A stretch of 64,000 bases of DNA from Arthrobacter sp. D5-1. GTDB taxonomy: Bacteria > Actinomycetota > Actinomycetes > Actinomycetales > Micrococcaceae. The stretch spans positions 2,666,001 to 2,730,000 of the forward strand of contig NZ_CP014571.1 of NCBI RefSeq assembly GCF_017357425.1. Reading direction: 5' to 3'. Below, one piece after another: positions 44,088-53,238 of this stretch. A program made the position numbers and the translations under genes. Positions within the stretch are counted from its first letter, which is position 1. Each line of letters begins with the position of its first letter. The notes under the pieces are model-generated. The model did not search any database and was not told where the DNA came from. It saw only the letters and a program-made list of their open reading frames with translations.

Positions 44088-44273
44088 TTTCGTTGCGTTT
44101 TTGACTCGACTTTGCCAGTGCTTGGGAGGAACCTGAAAGTGCAGCACCTAAACACCTGGCTGTCCCGTCAGTTTGGTAGAACCATCACAGAGGCGGCCGG
44201 CACACGTCGCGGTGACAAGGGAGCCAGGCACCGGGACCATCCATCATCCGGCTCCCCCTCCCTGCGAGAAGCC

Positions 44274-44651
44274 ATGAGTGTCAATGTTGTCACGAACCTT
44301 GAAGTAAAGTCCCACAACTCTCCCGACGAAACGCGCCGCCCGGATAAGACCGTTCTGGACCTCGTCACCGTAGGAGAATACACAATCGGCCGTATGACCT
44401 TTGAGCCCGGTTGGACCTGGGCTGACTGCATCAAACCTGTGGTGGGCACCGACTCCTGCCAGTTGAGCCACGTGGGATTCTGCGTTTCCGGCAAGTTGGA
44501 CGTTGAAACCGACGACGGCGGCCAGATCAGTATCTCTGCCGGCGACTCCTACACGATCCCGCCGGGCCACAATGCCCACGTTGTAGGCGACGAACCGTTC
44601 CAAGGTGTCGAGTTCGTCAGCGGCGCCGAGTTCGCCCGCCCCCCTGGATAA
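44274..44651 (+). CDS. Cupin-domain protein
   Basis: A 125-residue single-domain cupin starting at ATG 44274 after GCGAGAAG. The barrel is visible in YTIGRMTFEPGWTWADCIKP, LSHVGFCVSGKLDVETDDG and GDSYTIPPGHNAHVVGDEPF. The second motif PPGHNAHVVG carries the usual histidines; the first is less conserved. It could be a small-molecule-binding or isomerase-type cupin. The substrate is unknown, and it stands alone between RsmC and a terminator. Confidence 0.75.
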   Translation: MSVNVVTNLEVKSHNSPDETRRPDKTVLDLVTVGEYTIGRMTFEPGWTWADCIKPVVGTDSCQLSHVGFCVSGKLDVETDDGGQISISAGDSYTIPPGHNAHVVGDEPFQGVEFVSGAEFARPPG

Positions 44652-44674
44652 GGAGATCGGGTTTCAGTACATGC

Positions 44675-44708
44675 AAAAAGACCCCGCTCAAGTGAGCGGG
44701 GTCTTTTT
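44675..44708. terminator. Bidirectional terminator between cupin gene and first tRNA-Ala
   Basis: A long perfect hairpin (GACCCCGCTC … GAGCGGGGTC) is flanked by five A's on one side and five T's on the other, a textbook intrinsic terminator for both the plus-strand cupin and the minus-strand tRNA. Confidence 0.93.
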
Positions 44709-44714
44709 CCGAAG

Positions 44715-44787
44715 TGGAGCTGAGGGGACTCGAACCCCTGACCCCCTGCATGCCATGCAGGTGCGCTACCAGCTGCGCCACAGCCCC
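44715..44787 (-). tRNA. tRNA-Ala(GGC), copy 1
   Basis: A 73-base cloverleaf. Acceptor GGGGCTG pairs with CAGCTCC, the anticodon loop ATGGCAT holds GGC (reads GCC and GCU codons), and the T-loop is GGTTCGAGTCC. The discriminator is A73 and the CCA is not encoded. It is identical to copy 2 at 45890. Confidence 0.97.
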
Positions 44788-45040
44788 GGATTTGTTGATT
44801 TTCCGGTGAAGTTTTTCTCTTCCCGTCGAAGCAACTCGTCAATACTAACCACAATCCGTCGAGAAGCGAAATCGGCCAACCGTGAACTGCGTCACCCCCG
44901 GGCCGTGGCTTATCAATGAAACCCGGCAGCCGAGGCGCGCTGGACGAATCCACCGCGCCTCCCCCCAAACCGGCTGCCTGGGAGCGTGCTGTCATCCAGC
45001 TCCGCCCCCATGAAGTCTAAGATCGATACCTCCAGAAACC

Positions 45041-45058
45041 AAACCGTCCAGTCGGTTT
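45041..45058. promoter_or_regulatory. Butyrolactone-receptor-type operator (ARE-like)
   Basis: AAACCG-TCCAGT-CGGTTT is a perfect inverted repeat similar to autoregulatory elements bound by ArpA/ScbR-type receptors. It ends two bases before the -35 box of the TetR promoter, so binding would repress the gene's own transcription. Confidence 0.65.
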
Positions 45059-45060
45059 AT

Positions 45061-45089
45061 TTGACTGACCCGGCCGCGCCCGGTGATAG
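45061..45089 (+). promoter_or_regulatory. Probable promoter of the butyrolactone-receptor-like gene
   Basis: A TTGACT box at 45061–45066 and TGATAG at 45084–45089 with a 17-base spacer, immediately downstream of the operator dyad. Confidence 0.45.
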
Positions 45090-45177
45090 CGTTATGGGGT
45101 TCCGGAGGTGCCACTGCCAGCATCCCCTGACAGATCATCCGACCCCACCACATCGCTCGAAAGGTCAGCCACTACCG

Positions 45178-45783
45178 ATGCAGCAACGTGCGCAGGACAC
45201 CCGACTGGCAGTCATTGAAGGCGCAGCGCGCGTCTTCGCTGAGATTGGGTACGGAAACGCCAGCCTGGCTGACATCACCAAGCGCGCGGGCGTGACCAAG
45301 GGCGCCCTCTATTTCCATTTCACGTCCAAGCGGGAGCTTGCCCTGGCGGTCATCGACGAACAACACGCCTTGGTCCAGTCGGCGGGCTCGGAGATCGCCG
45401 GCTCCAACAACACTGCGCTGGAAAAAATCATCACCCTCTGCAGAATGTTCGGGCAGCAGTTGTTGGATGAACCGATAGTCCAAGGTGGTATCCGGCTCAC
45501 CTTTGAAGCCTCCGCATTCCAAGCTGACGTTTCCGCCCCGTATCAGGACTGGATCAACACCACCCACCAGTTATTGGCTCAAGCCCAGACGGAGGGGGAT
45601 GTCCGCGCCGATCTGGATGCCGCTGCCTTTGCCCGATACCTGATTGCATCCTTCACCGGAGTCCAGATGGTTTCCGAGGTTCTCACCGCGCGCGCCGACG
45701 TTATGGCCAGGATCGAACAAATGTGGGAATTCATGCTGCCAACCCTGACATCAGGCGCTAGCACCCAGCCGCAGGTTCCATGA
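45178..45783 (+). CDS. TetR-family regulator of the gamma-butyrolactone-receptor type
   Basis: A 201-residue protein. The N-terminus (residues 1–60: RLAVIEGAARVFAEIGYG, SLADITKRAGVTKGALYFHF, KRELALAVIDEQ) reads like ScbR/ArpA-type autoregulator receptors rather than a generic TetR protein. The C-terminal domain would bind the ligand. The operator and promoter upstream fit autorepression. No butyrolactone synthase (AfsA/ScbA-like) or secondary-metabolite gene lies nearby, so it is an orphan here. It starts at ATG 45178, with AAAGG too far upstream to be certain. It is flanked by identical tRNA-Ala genes. Confidence 0.8.
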   Translation: MQQRAQDTRLAVIEGAARVFAEIGYGNASLADITKRAGVTKGALYFHFTSKRELALAVIDEQHALVQSAGSEIAGSNNTALEKIITLCRMFGQQLLDEPIVQGGIRLTFEASAFQADVSAPYQDWINTTHQLLAQAQTEGDVRADLDAAAFARYLIASFTGVQMVSEVLTARADVMARIEQMWEFMLPTLTSGASTQPQVP

Positions 45784-45851
45784 CCCGCTGATCACCCAAC
45801 TGCGTGAGCCCGGTACAGCCAGCTGGATCAATTGACTCCGGGTACAAGAAA

Positions 45852-45881
45852 GGTCCTGCTTTCCTTGACGAAAGCAGGACC
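45852..45881 (-). terminator. Terminator downstream of the second tRNA-Ala
   Basis: Perfect 12-bp arms (45852–45863 and 45870–45881) with a six-base loop. On the minus strand it is followed by TTTCTTGT. It probably ends both the tRNA transcript and the TetR transcript from the other side. Confidence 0.85.
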
Positions 45882-45889
45882 CTTGATGG

Positions 45890-45962
45890 TGGAGCTGAGG
45901 GGACTCGAACCCCTGACCCCCTGCATGCCATGCAGGTGCGCTACCAGCTGCGCCACAGCCCC
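45890..45962 (-). tRNA. tRNA-Ala(GGC), copy 2
   Basis: Identical over all 73 bases to the copy at 44715, in the same orientation, again without an encoded CCA. The two copies are 1175 bases apart and form a direct repeat. Confidence 0.97.
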
Positions 45963-46076
45963 ATATTCTTGCTGCTTCACGTTCAGCATTTCAGCCATCC
46001 GCGCCGAAGCAACTCAAATATCTTAGAACAGCATTTCCGAAAATTCCAAATCGGGCATATTCGGTTGCCGTAGCTT

Positions 46077-46481
46077 CTAGTGCTCTGAGTCCTCCGCGGA
46101 AACAGCCTTGGCGGAGGCATCGTCACCGAGCTCCAGATCCACCACAGGGCAGTCCTTCCAGAGGCGCTCCAGTGCATAGAACACGCGATCTTCTGCGTGC
46201 TGGACGTGGATTACGATGTCCGCATAATCCAGCAAGACCCAACGGCCTTCGGAGCGGCCCTCACGACGCACGGGACGGAGATCCTGCTTGAGCAGTTCTT
46301 CCTCGATGCCATCGACGATTGCGTTAACCTGGCGCTCAGTGGGAGCAGACGCGATAAGGAAGATGTCAGTAAGCGCCAAGCGCTCGCTCACATCAAGCGC
46401 AACAATGTCTTCGGCGAGCTTATCGGCCGCTGCACGCGCTGCGTGACGGGCGAGGGTGATGGATTGTTCATGTGCAGACAC
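46077..46481 (-). CDS. rsfS: Ribosomal silencing factor RsfS
   Basis: A 134-residue RsfS/Iojap protein (former DUF143) with the conserved DIVALDVSERLALTDIFLI and GRWVLLDYADIVIHVQH segments. It binds ribosomal protein uL14 and blocks subunit joining during slow growth. The start is GTG 46481 with AAGGAG five bases upstream. It lies in the common actinobacterial neighbourhood after nadD, separated by a repeat-rich membrane protein. Confidence 0.95.
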   Translation of the reverse strand: MSAHEQSITLARHAARAAADKLAEDIVALDVSERLALTDIFLIASAPTERQVNAIVDGIEEELLKQDLRPVRREGRSEGRWVLLDYADIVIHVQHAEDRVFYALERLWKDCPVVDLELGDDASAKAVSAEDSEH

Positions 46482-46539
46482 GGGGACTCCTTGTTGTGGC
46501 CGGTGGCCTTGGTTTGGCGTTTGCCGGGATAAAGCGGAA

Positions 46540-47952
46540 CTAGCCGCTGGTGATCATGATGATGCCGACGATGAGCGCAACCAGGCCCATGGCCAAAACA
46601 CCGTATTGCAGGAGCCTGTTGCGCTGAGCCCGTGCCAGTCCTGCAGTATTGACGTCCAACGGATCAAGTCCGTAAGCCGTACTGGCAGAAACGGGCGGGC
46701 GCTGCGTCTCTTCGCTGCGCTCCACAGGTGCAGCAGGCTTCTTCCTGGCGGACCTGGCTACAGCTTCCGCCCGGGCAAGAACTCCTGCGCGGCCTCGGGA
46801 TCCTGGCTTCTTGACCTGCGACGGGTCATCCAGAGTTGGACCTGCCGAGGTGATCAACGGCACGAACGTGGTACTGGGACGCTTCATGACCGGACGCTCA
46901 ACACCAGGAACCTTGACGAACTCCAAAGGAGTCACCATGGCCAGGTTGTTGGCCGTGGAAGGGCCTGACGTGGCCGCCGGAGACTTTGCCTGCTCGACCT
47001 TGCCCTGCTCAGCCTTGTTCTGCTCGGCAAGCTTCTGCTTGGCTGCAGCTCGTTTGTTCAACACCGCCGCACGTTCGGCAAGGGCAATCTGCTCCGCCAA
47101 CACCGCTGGATCAACAGCCAGCGGATCCTGCTCGGCGATGTGTTCCAGCTTGGACGTCTGGTTCTGAACCTGCGCCGCGATCAACTCACGGACTGCAAGG
47201 GCCTGCTCAACGGACATTCCGGACTCCGTGGCGGCATCCGGAGCTTTGTCCTTAGGCGTGGTCTTCTCTGCGGGAGTTTCGTTGCCGTCCCCGGCTGTGG
47301 CAACCTCGGGCTTTGCCATGCCGGGCTTGGTGGTCGCGGACTTCGTAGCGTCGGCGTTTCCGGCGTCATCAGTTGGAGCACCCGGCTTTGCAGCTTCCTG
47401 CGCGGAACCCGGCTCTGGAACGATCGGGTTCATTGACGTGGCAACTTCGGCCTGGAGCTGCTGAAGCCGCAGCTGGCGCCGCGTGGGAGGCCCACCTCCG
47501 GAGAGCTGTTCTTCCTTGTCCGCGAGTTCCTTGATGGTCCGCAGGGCTGCACGGTCACGTGCCCGGACCTGCGAGGATCGCTCTTGCGCGGCGGTTCCTA
47601 CAGCATCCACCGGACCATCAGCGGCACGGCGGTTACGGGCAGCGGGGCGGTCAGACCCAGCCGGACGGTCAGCACCAGCAACGGCACTTGTGGTGGGGGC
47701 CTTGGAATCCACGCCGGCTTTTGCCGGCACCTTGGGCTCCGCGGCAGGTTTCGGCTGCGCCGTCGGTTCCGCGGTGGCTTCTGGTTGCGCGTCCGGCTGC
47801 GCAGTGGCATCCGGGTGCGCAGTGGCATTCGGCTGCGCAGTGGCATCCGGCTGCGCGGCGGCATCCGGCTGCGCGGCGGCGCCCGACTGTTCTTCCCGGG
47901 CGCGGCGAAGCTCACGCCTGCTGCGGATGGGTCGCTGTTCCTGGCTGCTCAT
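46540..47952 (-). CDS. Repeat-rich, C-terminally membrane-anchored hypothetical protein
   Basis: A 470-residue protein. The N-terminus is basic (RSRRELRRAREEQ). Residues about 25–60 are hexapeptide repeats of the A-Q-P-D-A-T type, followed by a long Ala/Pro/Lys/Glu-rich low-complexity stretch to about 250. A more helical region comes next (AVLAEQIALAERAAVLNKRAAAKQKLAEQ). The C-terminus has one transmembrane segment (LAMGLVALIVGIIMI). It is a tail-anchored type with the bulk in the cytoplasm. Genes of this type sit between nadD and rsfS in related genomes. No function is recognised. Confidence 0.75.
   Translation of the reverse strand: MSSQEQRPIRSRRELRRAREEQSGAAAQPDAAAQPDATAQPNATAHPDATAQPDAQPEATAEPTAQPKPAAEPKVPAKAGVDSKAPTTSAVAGADRPAGSDRPAARNRRAADGPVDAVGTAAQERSSQVRARDRAALRTIKELADKEEQLSGGGPPTRRQLRLQQLQAEVATSMNPIVPEPGSAQEAAKPGAPTDDAGNADATKSATTKPGMAKPEVATAGDGNETPAEKTTPKDKAPDAATESGMSVEQALAVRELIAAQVQNQTSKLEHIAEQDPLAVDPAVLAEQIALAERAAVLNKRAAAKQKLAEQNKAEQGKVEQAKSPAATSGPSTANNLAMVTPLEFVKVPGVERPVMKRPSTTFVPLITSAGPTLDDPSQVKKPGSRGRAGVLARAEAVARSARKKPAAPVERSEETQRPPVSASTAYGLDPLDVNTAGLARAQRNRLLQYGVLAMGLVALIVGIIMITSG
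47795..47884 (-). repeat. Five tandem 18-bp repeats inside the hypothetical gene
   Basis: Five consecutive 18-base units differing at one to three positions, each encoding a hexapeptide of the A-x-P-x-A-[TA] kind. The copy number is likely to vary by slippage. Confidence 0.85.
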
Positions 47953-47959
47953 TCAAAAC

Positions 47960-48586
47960 TCATTCAGTACGTGCTTGGTCGTCTGATCCGGACAGTGCGG
48001 GCGTCAGCTCCCCTGCCACGGGCTGGGGCGCGTACAGACCATATTTTGCGATGTATTGCACCACTCCGTCCGGCACCAGGTACCAGACGGGATTGCCTGC
48101 GCCCACGCGGATCCGGCAATCCGTTGAGGAGATCGCCATAGCCGGAACTTCGAGCAAGCTGACGTCATCAGTCCGTCCGAGGTCGTTCAGTTCATGTCCG
48201 GGACGGGTCACCCCGACGAAGTGCGCCAACGACCACAACTCGTCCACATCTTTCCAGGACAGGATCTGGGCCAAGGCGTCCGCACCGGTGATGAAGAACA
48301 GGTCCGCGTCAGGACGCTGGGCCCGCAAATCACGCAGGGTGTCTATGGTGAACGTTGGGCCGGGACGGTCAACGTCAACCCGGCTGACAGTGAACCGTGG
48401 GTTGGATGCCGTGGCAATCACTGTCATCAGGTACCGGTGCTCCGGCTCGCTGACAAGTTTGTGCGACTTCTGCCACGGCTGTCCCGTCGGCACGAAAACC
48501 ACTTCGTCGAGTCCGAACTTGGCTGCTACTTCACTGGCAGCCACAAGGTGGCCGTGATGGATTGGATCAAATGTTCCACCCATCAC
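47960..48586 (-). CDS. nadD: Nicotinate-nucleotide adenylyltransferase
   Basis: About 208 residues from GTG 48586 (followed at once by an in-frame ATG). The nucleotidyltransferase motif [11 protein letters not shown] is at the very N-terminus, with [13 protein letters not shown] and the second signature near [14 protein letters not shown], where Cys replaces the usual Ile. It transfers AMP to nicotinate mononucleotide in NAD synthesis. The start is uncertain: the open frame extends about 39 codons upstream into the neighbouring gene but offers no good ATG or ribosome-binding site. It is followed seven bases later by the repeat-rich gene. Confidence 0.9.
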   Translation of the reverse strand: MMGGTFDPIHHGHLVAASEVAAKFGLDEVVFVPTGQPWQKSHKLVSEPEHRYLMTVIATASNPRFTVSRVDVDRPGPTFTIDTLRDLRAQRPDADLFFITGADALAQILSWKDVDELWSLAHFVGVTRPGHELNDLGRTDDVSLLEVPAMAISSTDCRIRVGAGNPVWYLVPDGVVQYIAKYGLYAPQPVAGELTPALSGSDDQARTE

Positions 48587-48638
48587 GCCCAGCCGAAGCC
48601 TGCGCCCCGACTCCCCACGTGGTGTTGCGGCAATAATG

Positions 48639-48881
48639 TTAGTGGCCCTGCCCGTGGGTGTGCTTGTTCGGGTGCTGGCGGTGCGGATCAGCGTGCTCTT
48701 CAACAGCCTCGTGGCGGTTGCCCAGGTTGGTGTAGGACAGGGTGACGAACAGGAGGACCAGCATCAGGGCAAACATCACGATGCCGAAGACCCACGGCTC
48801 TGCCCACAGGGGTGCGAGTTCCTCGTGGCCGCCGCCTTCAGTTTGGGCGGCAATGGACGTGGCGATCTGCTGAAACAGCAT
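48639..48881 (-). CDS. Small single-pass membrane protein
   Basis: 80 residues from ATG 48881, preceded by AGGGGAG. One transmembrane helix ([18 protein letters not shown]) is followed by a His-rich tail ([19 protein letters not shown] and HTHGQGH) with nine His in about 25 residues. The tail could bind metal, but this is a guess. It is co-directional with proA upstream and nadD downstream. I do not know a function. Confidence 0.7.
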   Translation of the reverse strand: MLFQQIATSIAAQTEGGGHEELAPLWAEPWVFGIVMFALMLVLLFVTLSYTNLGNRHEAVEEHADPHRQHPNKHTHGQGH

Positions 48882-48962
48882 CTTCTCCCCTAGTTGGTTC
48901 TCAAATGTTTGCACGGCGGGGCATCCCGACGTTCCGGACTTCTGTTCTATGTTACAGCGTTG

Positions 48963-50327
48963 CTAGCTGCGGACTTGGCCTTCACCCTGGACGATCCACT
49001 TGGTGGTGGTCAACTCCGTGAGGCCCATGGGACCCCGGGCGTGCAGCTTTTGTGTCGAAATGCCCACCTCGGCGCCGAGGCCCAGTTCACCGCCGTCGGT
49101 AAAGCGCGTGGAGGCATTGACGATCACGGCAGCGGAATCAACCTCTGCGATGAACTTCTCGGCGTTGGCAAGGTTGTTGGTGAGGATCGCTTCAGTGTGT
49201 CCCGTGGTCCACGTGCGAATGTGGTTGACGGCCTCATCCAGGCTGTCCACCATGGCCACTGCAAGATCCAGGTCCATGTATTCGGTGGCCCAATCGTCGT
49301 CGTCAGCGGGAACGGTTTCGACGTCCCTGCCCAAGGCAGCGGCGATCCTCTCGTCCACATGGAGCGTCACCCCTTGTGACCGCAATGCCTTGGCAACAGC
49401 AGGAAGCACCGTTGAGCCCGAGTGCACCAGCAGGGTCTCAACTGTGTTGCAGACGCTGGGACGCTGTGTTTTGGCATTGAGGAGGATCTCCACAGCCATT
49501 TCTTCATTCGCGGACTCGTCGATGAAGATGTGGACGTTGCCTTCGCCGGTCTCAATAACGGGTACGGCAGAGTTGGTGACCACCGTCTGGATGAGGTCCC
49601 GCCCGCCCCGCGGAATGAGGACGTCCACGCGCCCGCGAGCACGCATCAGCACGTTGGCACCTTCGCGGCCGTACTGGTCCACGGTCTGGACAGCATCGGC
49701 CGGCAGGCCCACCGAATCCAGTGCTTCCCGAAGGATCCGCACCAAAGCCTCATTGGTGTTCGCCGCAGCTGACCCGCCACGAAGAATCACGGCGTTGCCG
49801 CTCTTGAGGGCCAAGCCGGCGATATCAACGGTCACGTTCGGGCGGGCCTCATAAATGGCGGCCACAACGCCCATGGGTACGTTGACCTGGCGCAGGCGCA
49901 GGCCGTTGGGGAGCGTCTGTCCGCGGACTACGTTGCCTACGGGATCCGGCAGGCCTGCCAGATTCTCCAGGGCCGCAACCAAGCCATCGATCCGGGCAGG
50001 AGTCAGCGTGAGGCGGTCCAGGAGCGCTGCGGACGTGCCATTGGCGCGGCCTGCGGCAACGTCCTTGGCGTTGGCCTCCAAAACATGCTTCCGGTTCTCC
50101 ACCAAGGCTGTTCCAATGGCACGGAGCGCACGATCCTTCCAGGCACGGTTCGCCTGGCCCATCCGGCGGGCAGCCTTGCGGGAACGGTCGGCAATGGCAT
50201 GAACGGCGGCCTGGACATCCTCCGGGGAGAGCGGAGCGCCGCCTGCCACAGGGTTCTCCGGCGTTTGTCCGGCAACACCGGAAACGTCGGAGATCACAGG
50301 GGCATCAGGGGTCAGCGCTTCAGTCAT
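48963..50327 (-). CDS. proA: Gamma-glutamyl phosphate reductase
   Basis: A 454-residue aldehyde-dehydrogenase-fold enzyme reducing gamma-glutamyl phosphate to glutamate semialdehyde with NADPH in proline synthesis. The catalytic Cys is in RPSVCNTVETLLVH, and the family segments IPRGGRDLIQ and DLDLAVAMVDSLDEAVNHI are present. The N-terminus is about 30 residues longer than the E. coli enzyme. The start ATG 50327 overlaps the proB stop by four bases. Confidence 0.96.
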   Translation of the reverse strand: MTEALTPDAPVISDVSGVAGQTPENPVAGGAPLSPEDVQAAVHAIADRSRKAARRMGQANRAWKDRALRAIGTALVENRKHVLEANAKDVAAGRANGTSAALLDRLTLTPARIDGLVAALENLAGLPDPVGNVVRGQTLPNGLRLRQVNVPMGVVAAIYEARPNVTVDIAGLALKSGNAVILRGGSAAANTNEALVRILREALDSVGLPADAVQTVDQYGREGANVLMRARGRVDVLIPRGGRDLIQTVVTNSAVPVIETGEGNVHIFIDESANEEMAVEILLNAKTQRPSVCNTVETLLVHSGSTVLPAVAKALRSQGVTLHVDERIAAALGRDVETVPADDDDWATEYMDLDLAVAMVDSLDEAVNHIRTWTTGHTEAILTNNLANAEKFIAEVDSAAVIVNASTRFTDGGELGLGAEVGISTQKLHARGPMGLTELTTTKWIVQGEGQVRS

Positions 50328-51508
50328 GCTCCAAGTTTAGATGAGCGGGGCGTCCGCAGGAGCACCAGATCATCAACATGAACAACTTCGCGGTCGTAAC
50401 CCCGGCCCATCGCCTGGCCGAGCTCCTGGGTAGTGCGGCCCAGCATGCGCGGAAGTTCCTCCGAAGAGTAGTTCACCAGCCCACGCGCCAGCACGGTTCC
50501 GTCATGGGCAACCATTTCCACGGGATCGCCGGCTTCGAAGTCACCGCTGACCTCCGAAATGCCCGCGGGAAGGAGTGACCTGTGCCGTTCGCGGACTGCT
50601 TTAACAGCGCCGTCGTCGAGCATTAAGCGTCCCTGAACCGTCGCCAGGTGCGCCAGCCACAGGAGGCGCACCGGCTTGCGGTTGCCATTGACGGAGAACC
50701 AAGTCCCCACGTCCTCCCCCGCCAAGGCGGCCGCGGCATTGGCCGTTGACGTCACCAAAGCGTGGATACCCGAGCCGGCAGCGATCGACGCCGCCTCGAC
50801 CTTGGTCATCATTCCACCGGTTCCGACGCCGGCCTTACCGGCCTTGCCGATGGTGACGTCCTCAAGGTCCTGAGGACCCTGAACCAACGGAATACGCTTG
50901 GCACCCTGGGACGGCGGACCGTCATAGAGGGCATCGACGTCGGACAGCAGTACCAGCGCATCCGCGCGGACCAGGTGGGCTACCAAAGCGGCCAGCCGGT
51001 CGTTGTCACCGAAGCGGATCTCGTGCGTGGCCACGGTGTCGTTCTCGTTGACCACTGGCACCACGCCAAGGTTGAGCAGGCGGTCCAACGCCCTGAAAGC
51101 GTTGGTGTGCTGCGTGCGGCGCATGAGGTCATCCGCGGTCAGCAGCACTTGGCTGACGGTGACGCCGTGGGCACTGAATGCCTGTGTGTAGCGGGCCATC
51201 AGCAATCCTTGGCCTACACTGGCGGCAGCCTGTTGCGTTGCCAGGTCCTTGGGTCGCTTGGCCAGTCCCAAAGGTGCCAGGCCCGCAGCGATGGCCCCCG
51301 AAGAGACCAGAATGATCTCGGTGCCGGCGTTGCGCTTGTCCGCCAGGGCGTCCACCAGTCCCGCAAGGGATTTCTCGGAGATACCGCCCTTGATGCTGGT
51401 CAAGGAAGAGGACCCCACCTTGACCACAATCCGCTTGGCGGTGGCGAGGGCCTGGCGTTCAAGGCCTTCGCCCGTGGCCGGAACGTCGACGGTCCTAGTC
51501 GTCATCAC
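50324..51508 (-). CDS. proB: Glutamate 5-kinase
   Basis: A 394-residue two-domain enzyme. The N-terminal amino-acid-kinase domain has [10 protein letters not shown] and [11 protein letters not shown], and the C-terminal PUA domain runs from about residue 290 ([19 protein letters not shown]). It catalyses the first, proline-inhibited step of proline synthesis. It overlaps the obg stop by 14 bases (start GTG 51508 or ATG 51505) and the proA start by four, so obg–proB–proA is translationally coupled. Confidence 0.96.
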   Translation of the reverse strand: MMTTRTVDVPATGEGLERQALATAKRIVVKVGSSSLTSIKGGISEKSLAGLVDALADKRNAGTEIILVSSGAIAAGLAPLGLAKRPKDLATQQAAASVGQGLLMARYTQAFSAHGVTVSQVLLTADDLMRRTQHTNAFRALDRLLNLGVVPVVNENDTVATHEIRFGDNDRLAALVAHLVRADALVLLSDVDALYDGPPSQGAKRIPLVQGPQDLEDVTIGKAGKAGVGTGGMMTKVEAASIAAGSGIHALVTSTANAAAALAGEDVGTWFSVNGNRKPVRLLWLAHLATVQGRLMLDDGAVKAVRERHRSLLPAGISEVSGDFEAGDPVEMVAHDGTVLARGLVNYSSEELPRMLGRTTQELGQAMGRGYDREVVHVDDLVLLRTPRSSKLGA

Positions 51509-53081
51509 CGGCGTCCAGGGTGCTCTCCCTCACGGTCTGTGCGCGGCGGCCGCTGACGGATTCGGTCCAGATGCCGGCCTTGCGTTCTGCTTCAAGCTCG
51601 GCACGGGCGGCGGCCTTGGCTTCGCGGCGCTCAATCTGCTCATCGCGCTTCTGCGAACGTGTAGGACGGTCGCCAATGTCCGCAACGCGGATGTCGGTAC
51701 CGCGGGGGGTTGCCAGGAGTTCGGCGCCGGCCATCATGGTGGGCTCCCAGTCGAACACCACGCCGTCGTCTTCACCGATGACCACGGTGTCGCCAGGCTT
51801 GGCGCCAACCTTGAAGAGCTCAGTTTCCACGCCCAGCTTAGCCAGACGGTCGGCAAGATAGCCGATGGCTTCCTCGTTGGTGAAGTCGGTCTGCTTGACC
51901 CAGCGCACAGGCTTTTCGCCCAGAACGCGGAACAGCGGCTCGAGGTTCTTTTCTTCGCGGCGGATCTTGAAACCGGACTCGTTGACCGCACGGGGCCGCA
52001 GAACCGGCGGTGCAACCATGGGGGGTGCGATTGCCACGGCATCGCGCGCTGCCTTGACGATCTCCGCCATGGCAAATCCGAGCTGGCGCAGGCCCTCGTG
52101 GCTGGTTGCCGAGACTTCGAACACGCGGTAACCCCGCGCTTCCAGGTCGGGACGAACGAACTCAGCCATGTCCTTGCCATCGGGCAGGTCAACCTTATTG
52201 AGGACAACCAGCTTGGGGCGCTCGTTCAGGGGAACAACTTCGCCGTCAACACCGGCGTAACTCATGTCAACCGCGTACTTCTCCAGCTCGGCCTCAATGA
52301 TGGCGAGATCGGACAGGGGATCCCGGTCCGACTCCAGGGTTCCGCAGTCAAGGACGTGCACCAATGCCGCACACCGTTCAACGTGCCGCAGGAAGTTGTG
52401 CCCGAGTCCCTTGCCTTCGCTGGCACCCTCGATCAAACCGGGGACATCGGCAATGGTGAAACGGACTTCTCCCGCCTGGACCACGCCCAGGTTGGGAATG
52501 AGGGTGGTGAACGGGTAATCGGCGATCTTCGGCCGGGCAGCAGACATGGCTGCGATCAGGCTGGACTTGCCGGCAGAGGGGAAGCCGACCAACGCGATGT
52601 CCGCAATGGACTTCAGTTCCAGGACGATGTCGCTGGATTCGCCTTCGATGCCCAACAGGGCAAAGCCCGGCGCTCGGCGCTTCTGGGAGGAAAGGGAAGC
52701 GTTGCCCAGGCCGCCTTGGCCGCCGGCAGCTGCGACGTATTCAGTACCCTCACCCACGAGGTCGGCCAGGACTTCGCCGTCCTTGGTCTTGACGACGGTG
52801 CCGTCGGGGACCGGAAGAATCAGGGTCTCGCCGTTCTTGCCACCGCGCCAGTCGCCCATGCCCGGGCCACCATTGGTGGCGTGGCGGTGGGGTGCATGGT
52901 GGTAGTCCAGCAGCGTGGTGGTCTGGGCGGACACCCGGAGGATGACATCGCCGCCATTGCCGCCGTTGCCGCCGTCGGGGCCACCGAGGGGCTTGAACTT
53001 CTCCCGCTTTACAGAGACACAGCCGTGGCCGCCGGTTCCGCCGGATACGTGCAGGACTACCCGGTCTACAAAGCTCGCCAC
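51495..53081 (-). CDS. obg: Obg-family GTPase
   Basis: A 528-residue GTPase. The glycine-rich Obg fold spans the N-terminus ([17 protein letters not shown] and [13 protein letters not shown]). The G domain has G1 [10 protein letters not shown]3 DVPGLI and G4 [11 protein letters not shown]-terminal OCT domain follows, with an extra Arg/Ala/Glu-rich tail of about 60 residues. It associates with the large ribosomal subunit and links GTP/ppGpp levels to ribosome assembly. It has a gap of 157 bases and a terminator from rpmA, with a TACAAT hexamer near 53171 as a possible own promoter. Confidence 0.97.
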   Translation of the reverse strand: MASFVDRVVLHVSGGTGGHGCVSVKREKFKPLGGPDGGNGGNGGDVILRVSAQTTTLLDYHHAPHRHATNGGPGMGDWRGGKNGETLILPVPDGTVVKTKDGEVLADLVGEGTEYVAAAGGQGGLGNASLSSQKRRAPGFALLGIEGESSDIVLELKSIADIALVGFPSAGKSSLIAAMSAARPKIADYPFTTLIPNLGVVQAGEVRFTIADVPGLIEGASEGKGLGHNFLRHVERCAALVHVLDCGTLESDRDPLSDLAIIEAELEKYAVDMSYAGVDGEVVPLNERPKLVVLNKVDLPDGKDMAEFVRPDLEARGYRVFEVSATSHEGLRQLGFAMAEIVKAARDAVAIAPPMVAPPVLRPRAVNESGFKIRREEKNLEPLFRVLGEKPVRWVKQTDFTNEEAIGYLADRLAKLGVETELFKVGAKPGDTVVIGEDDGVVFDWEPTMMAGAELLATPRGTDIRVADIGDRPTRSQKRDEQIERREAKAAARAELEAERKAGIWTESVSGRRAQTVRESTLDAGDDD

Positions 53082-53192
53082 GTGGATCTCCTCAGTTGCT
53101 GTCTTACTTACAGCGTTTGTTGCTGTTGCCAGCGCTGTTGCAAAACCAGTGCGCTAAAGCGCCCTAGTCGATTGTAATGCGGTTAAAAGAAC

Positions 53193-53222
53193 GGTGGAGC
53201 GGGCCGTTTGGCCCGCTCCACC
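53193..53222 (-). terminator. Intrinsic terminator after rpmA
   Basis: A perfect 13-bp stem with a four-base loop (arms 53193–53205 and 53210–53222), followed on the minus strand by TTCTTTT. It separates rplU–rpmA from obg. Confidence 0.93.
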
Positions 53223-53238
53223 GGTTCAGAACTTGTTG

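Larger units (their letters stand above)
44788..45177. other. tRNA-Ala to TetR intergenic region
   Basis: About 390 bases. It contains the promoter of tRNA copy 1 (not clearly resolved), the perfect dyad at 45041–45058, a -35/-10-like promoter at 45061–45089 and an untranslated leader of about 90 bases before the TetR start. No gene is seen. Confidence 0.65.

Noticed and set aside
44715-45962. Twin tRNA-Ala genes considered as attL/attR of an integrated element
   Set aside because: No integrase, excisionase or phage gene lies between them. The interval holds one regulator only, and both tRNA copies are full length.
47795-47884. Regular 18-bp repeats considered as a CRISPR array
   Set aside because: The units are directly adjacent without spacers, lie in frame inside a gene and encode a hexapeptide repeat.
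51249-53177. 642-codon open frame antisense to obg and proB
   Set aside because: It spans two conserved genes on the other strand and encodes nothing recognisable; a codon-bias shadow.
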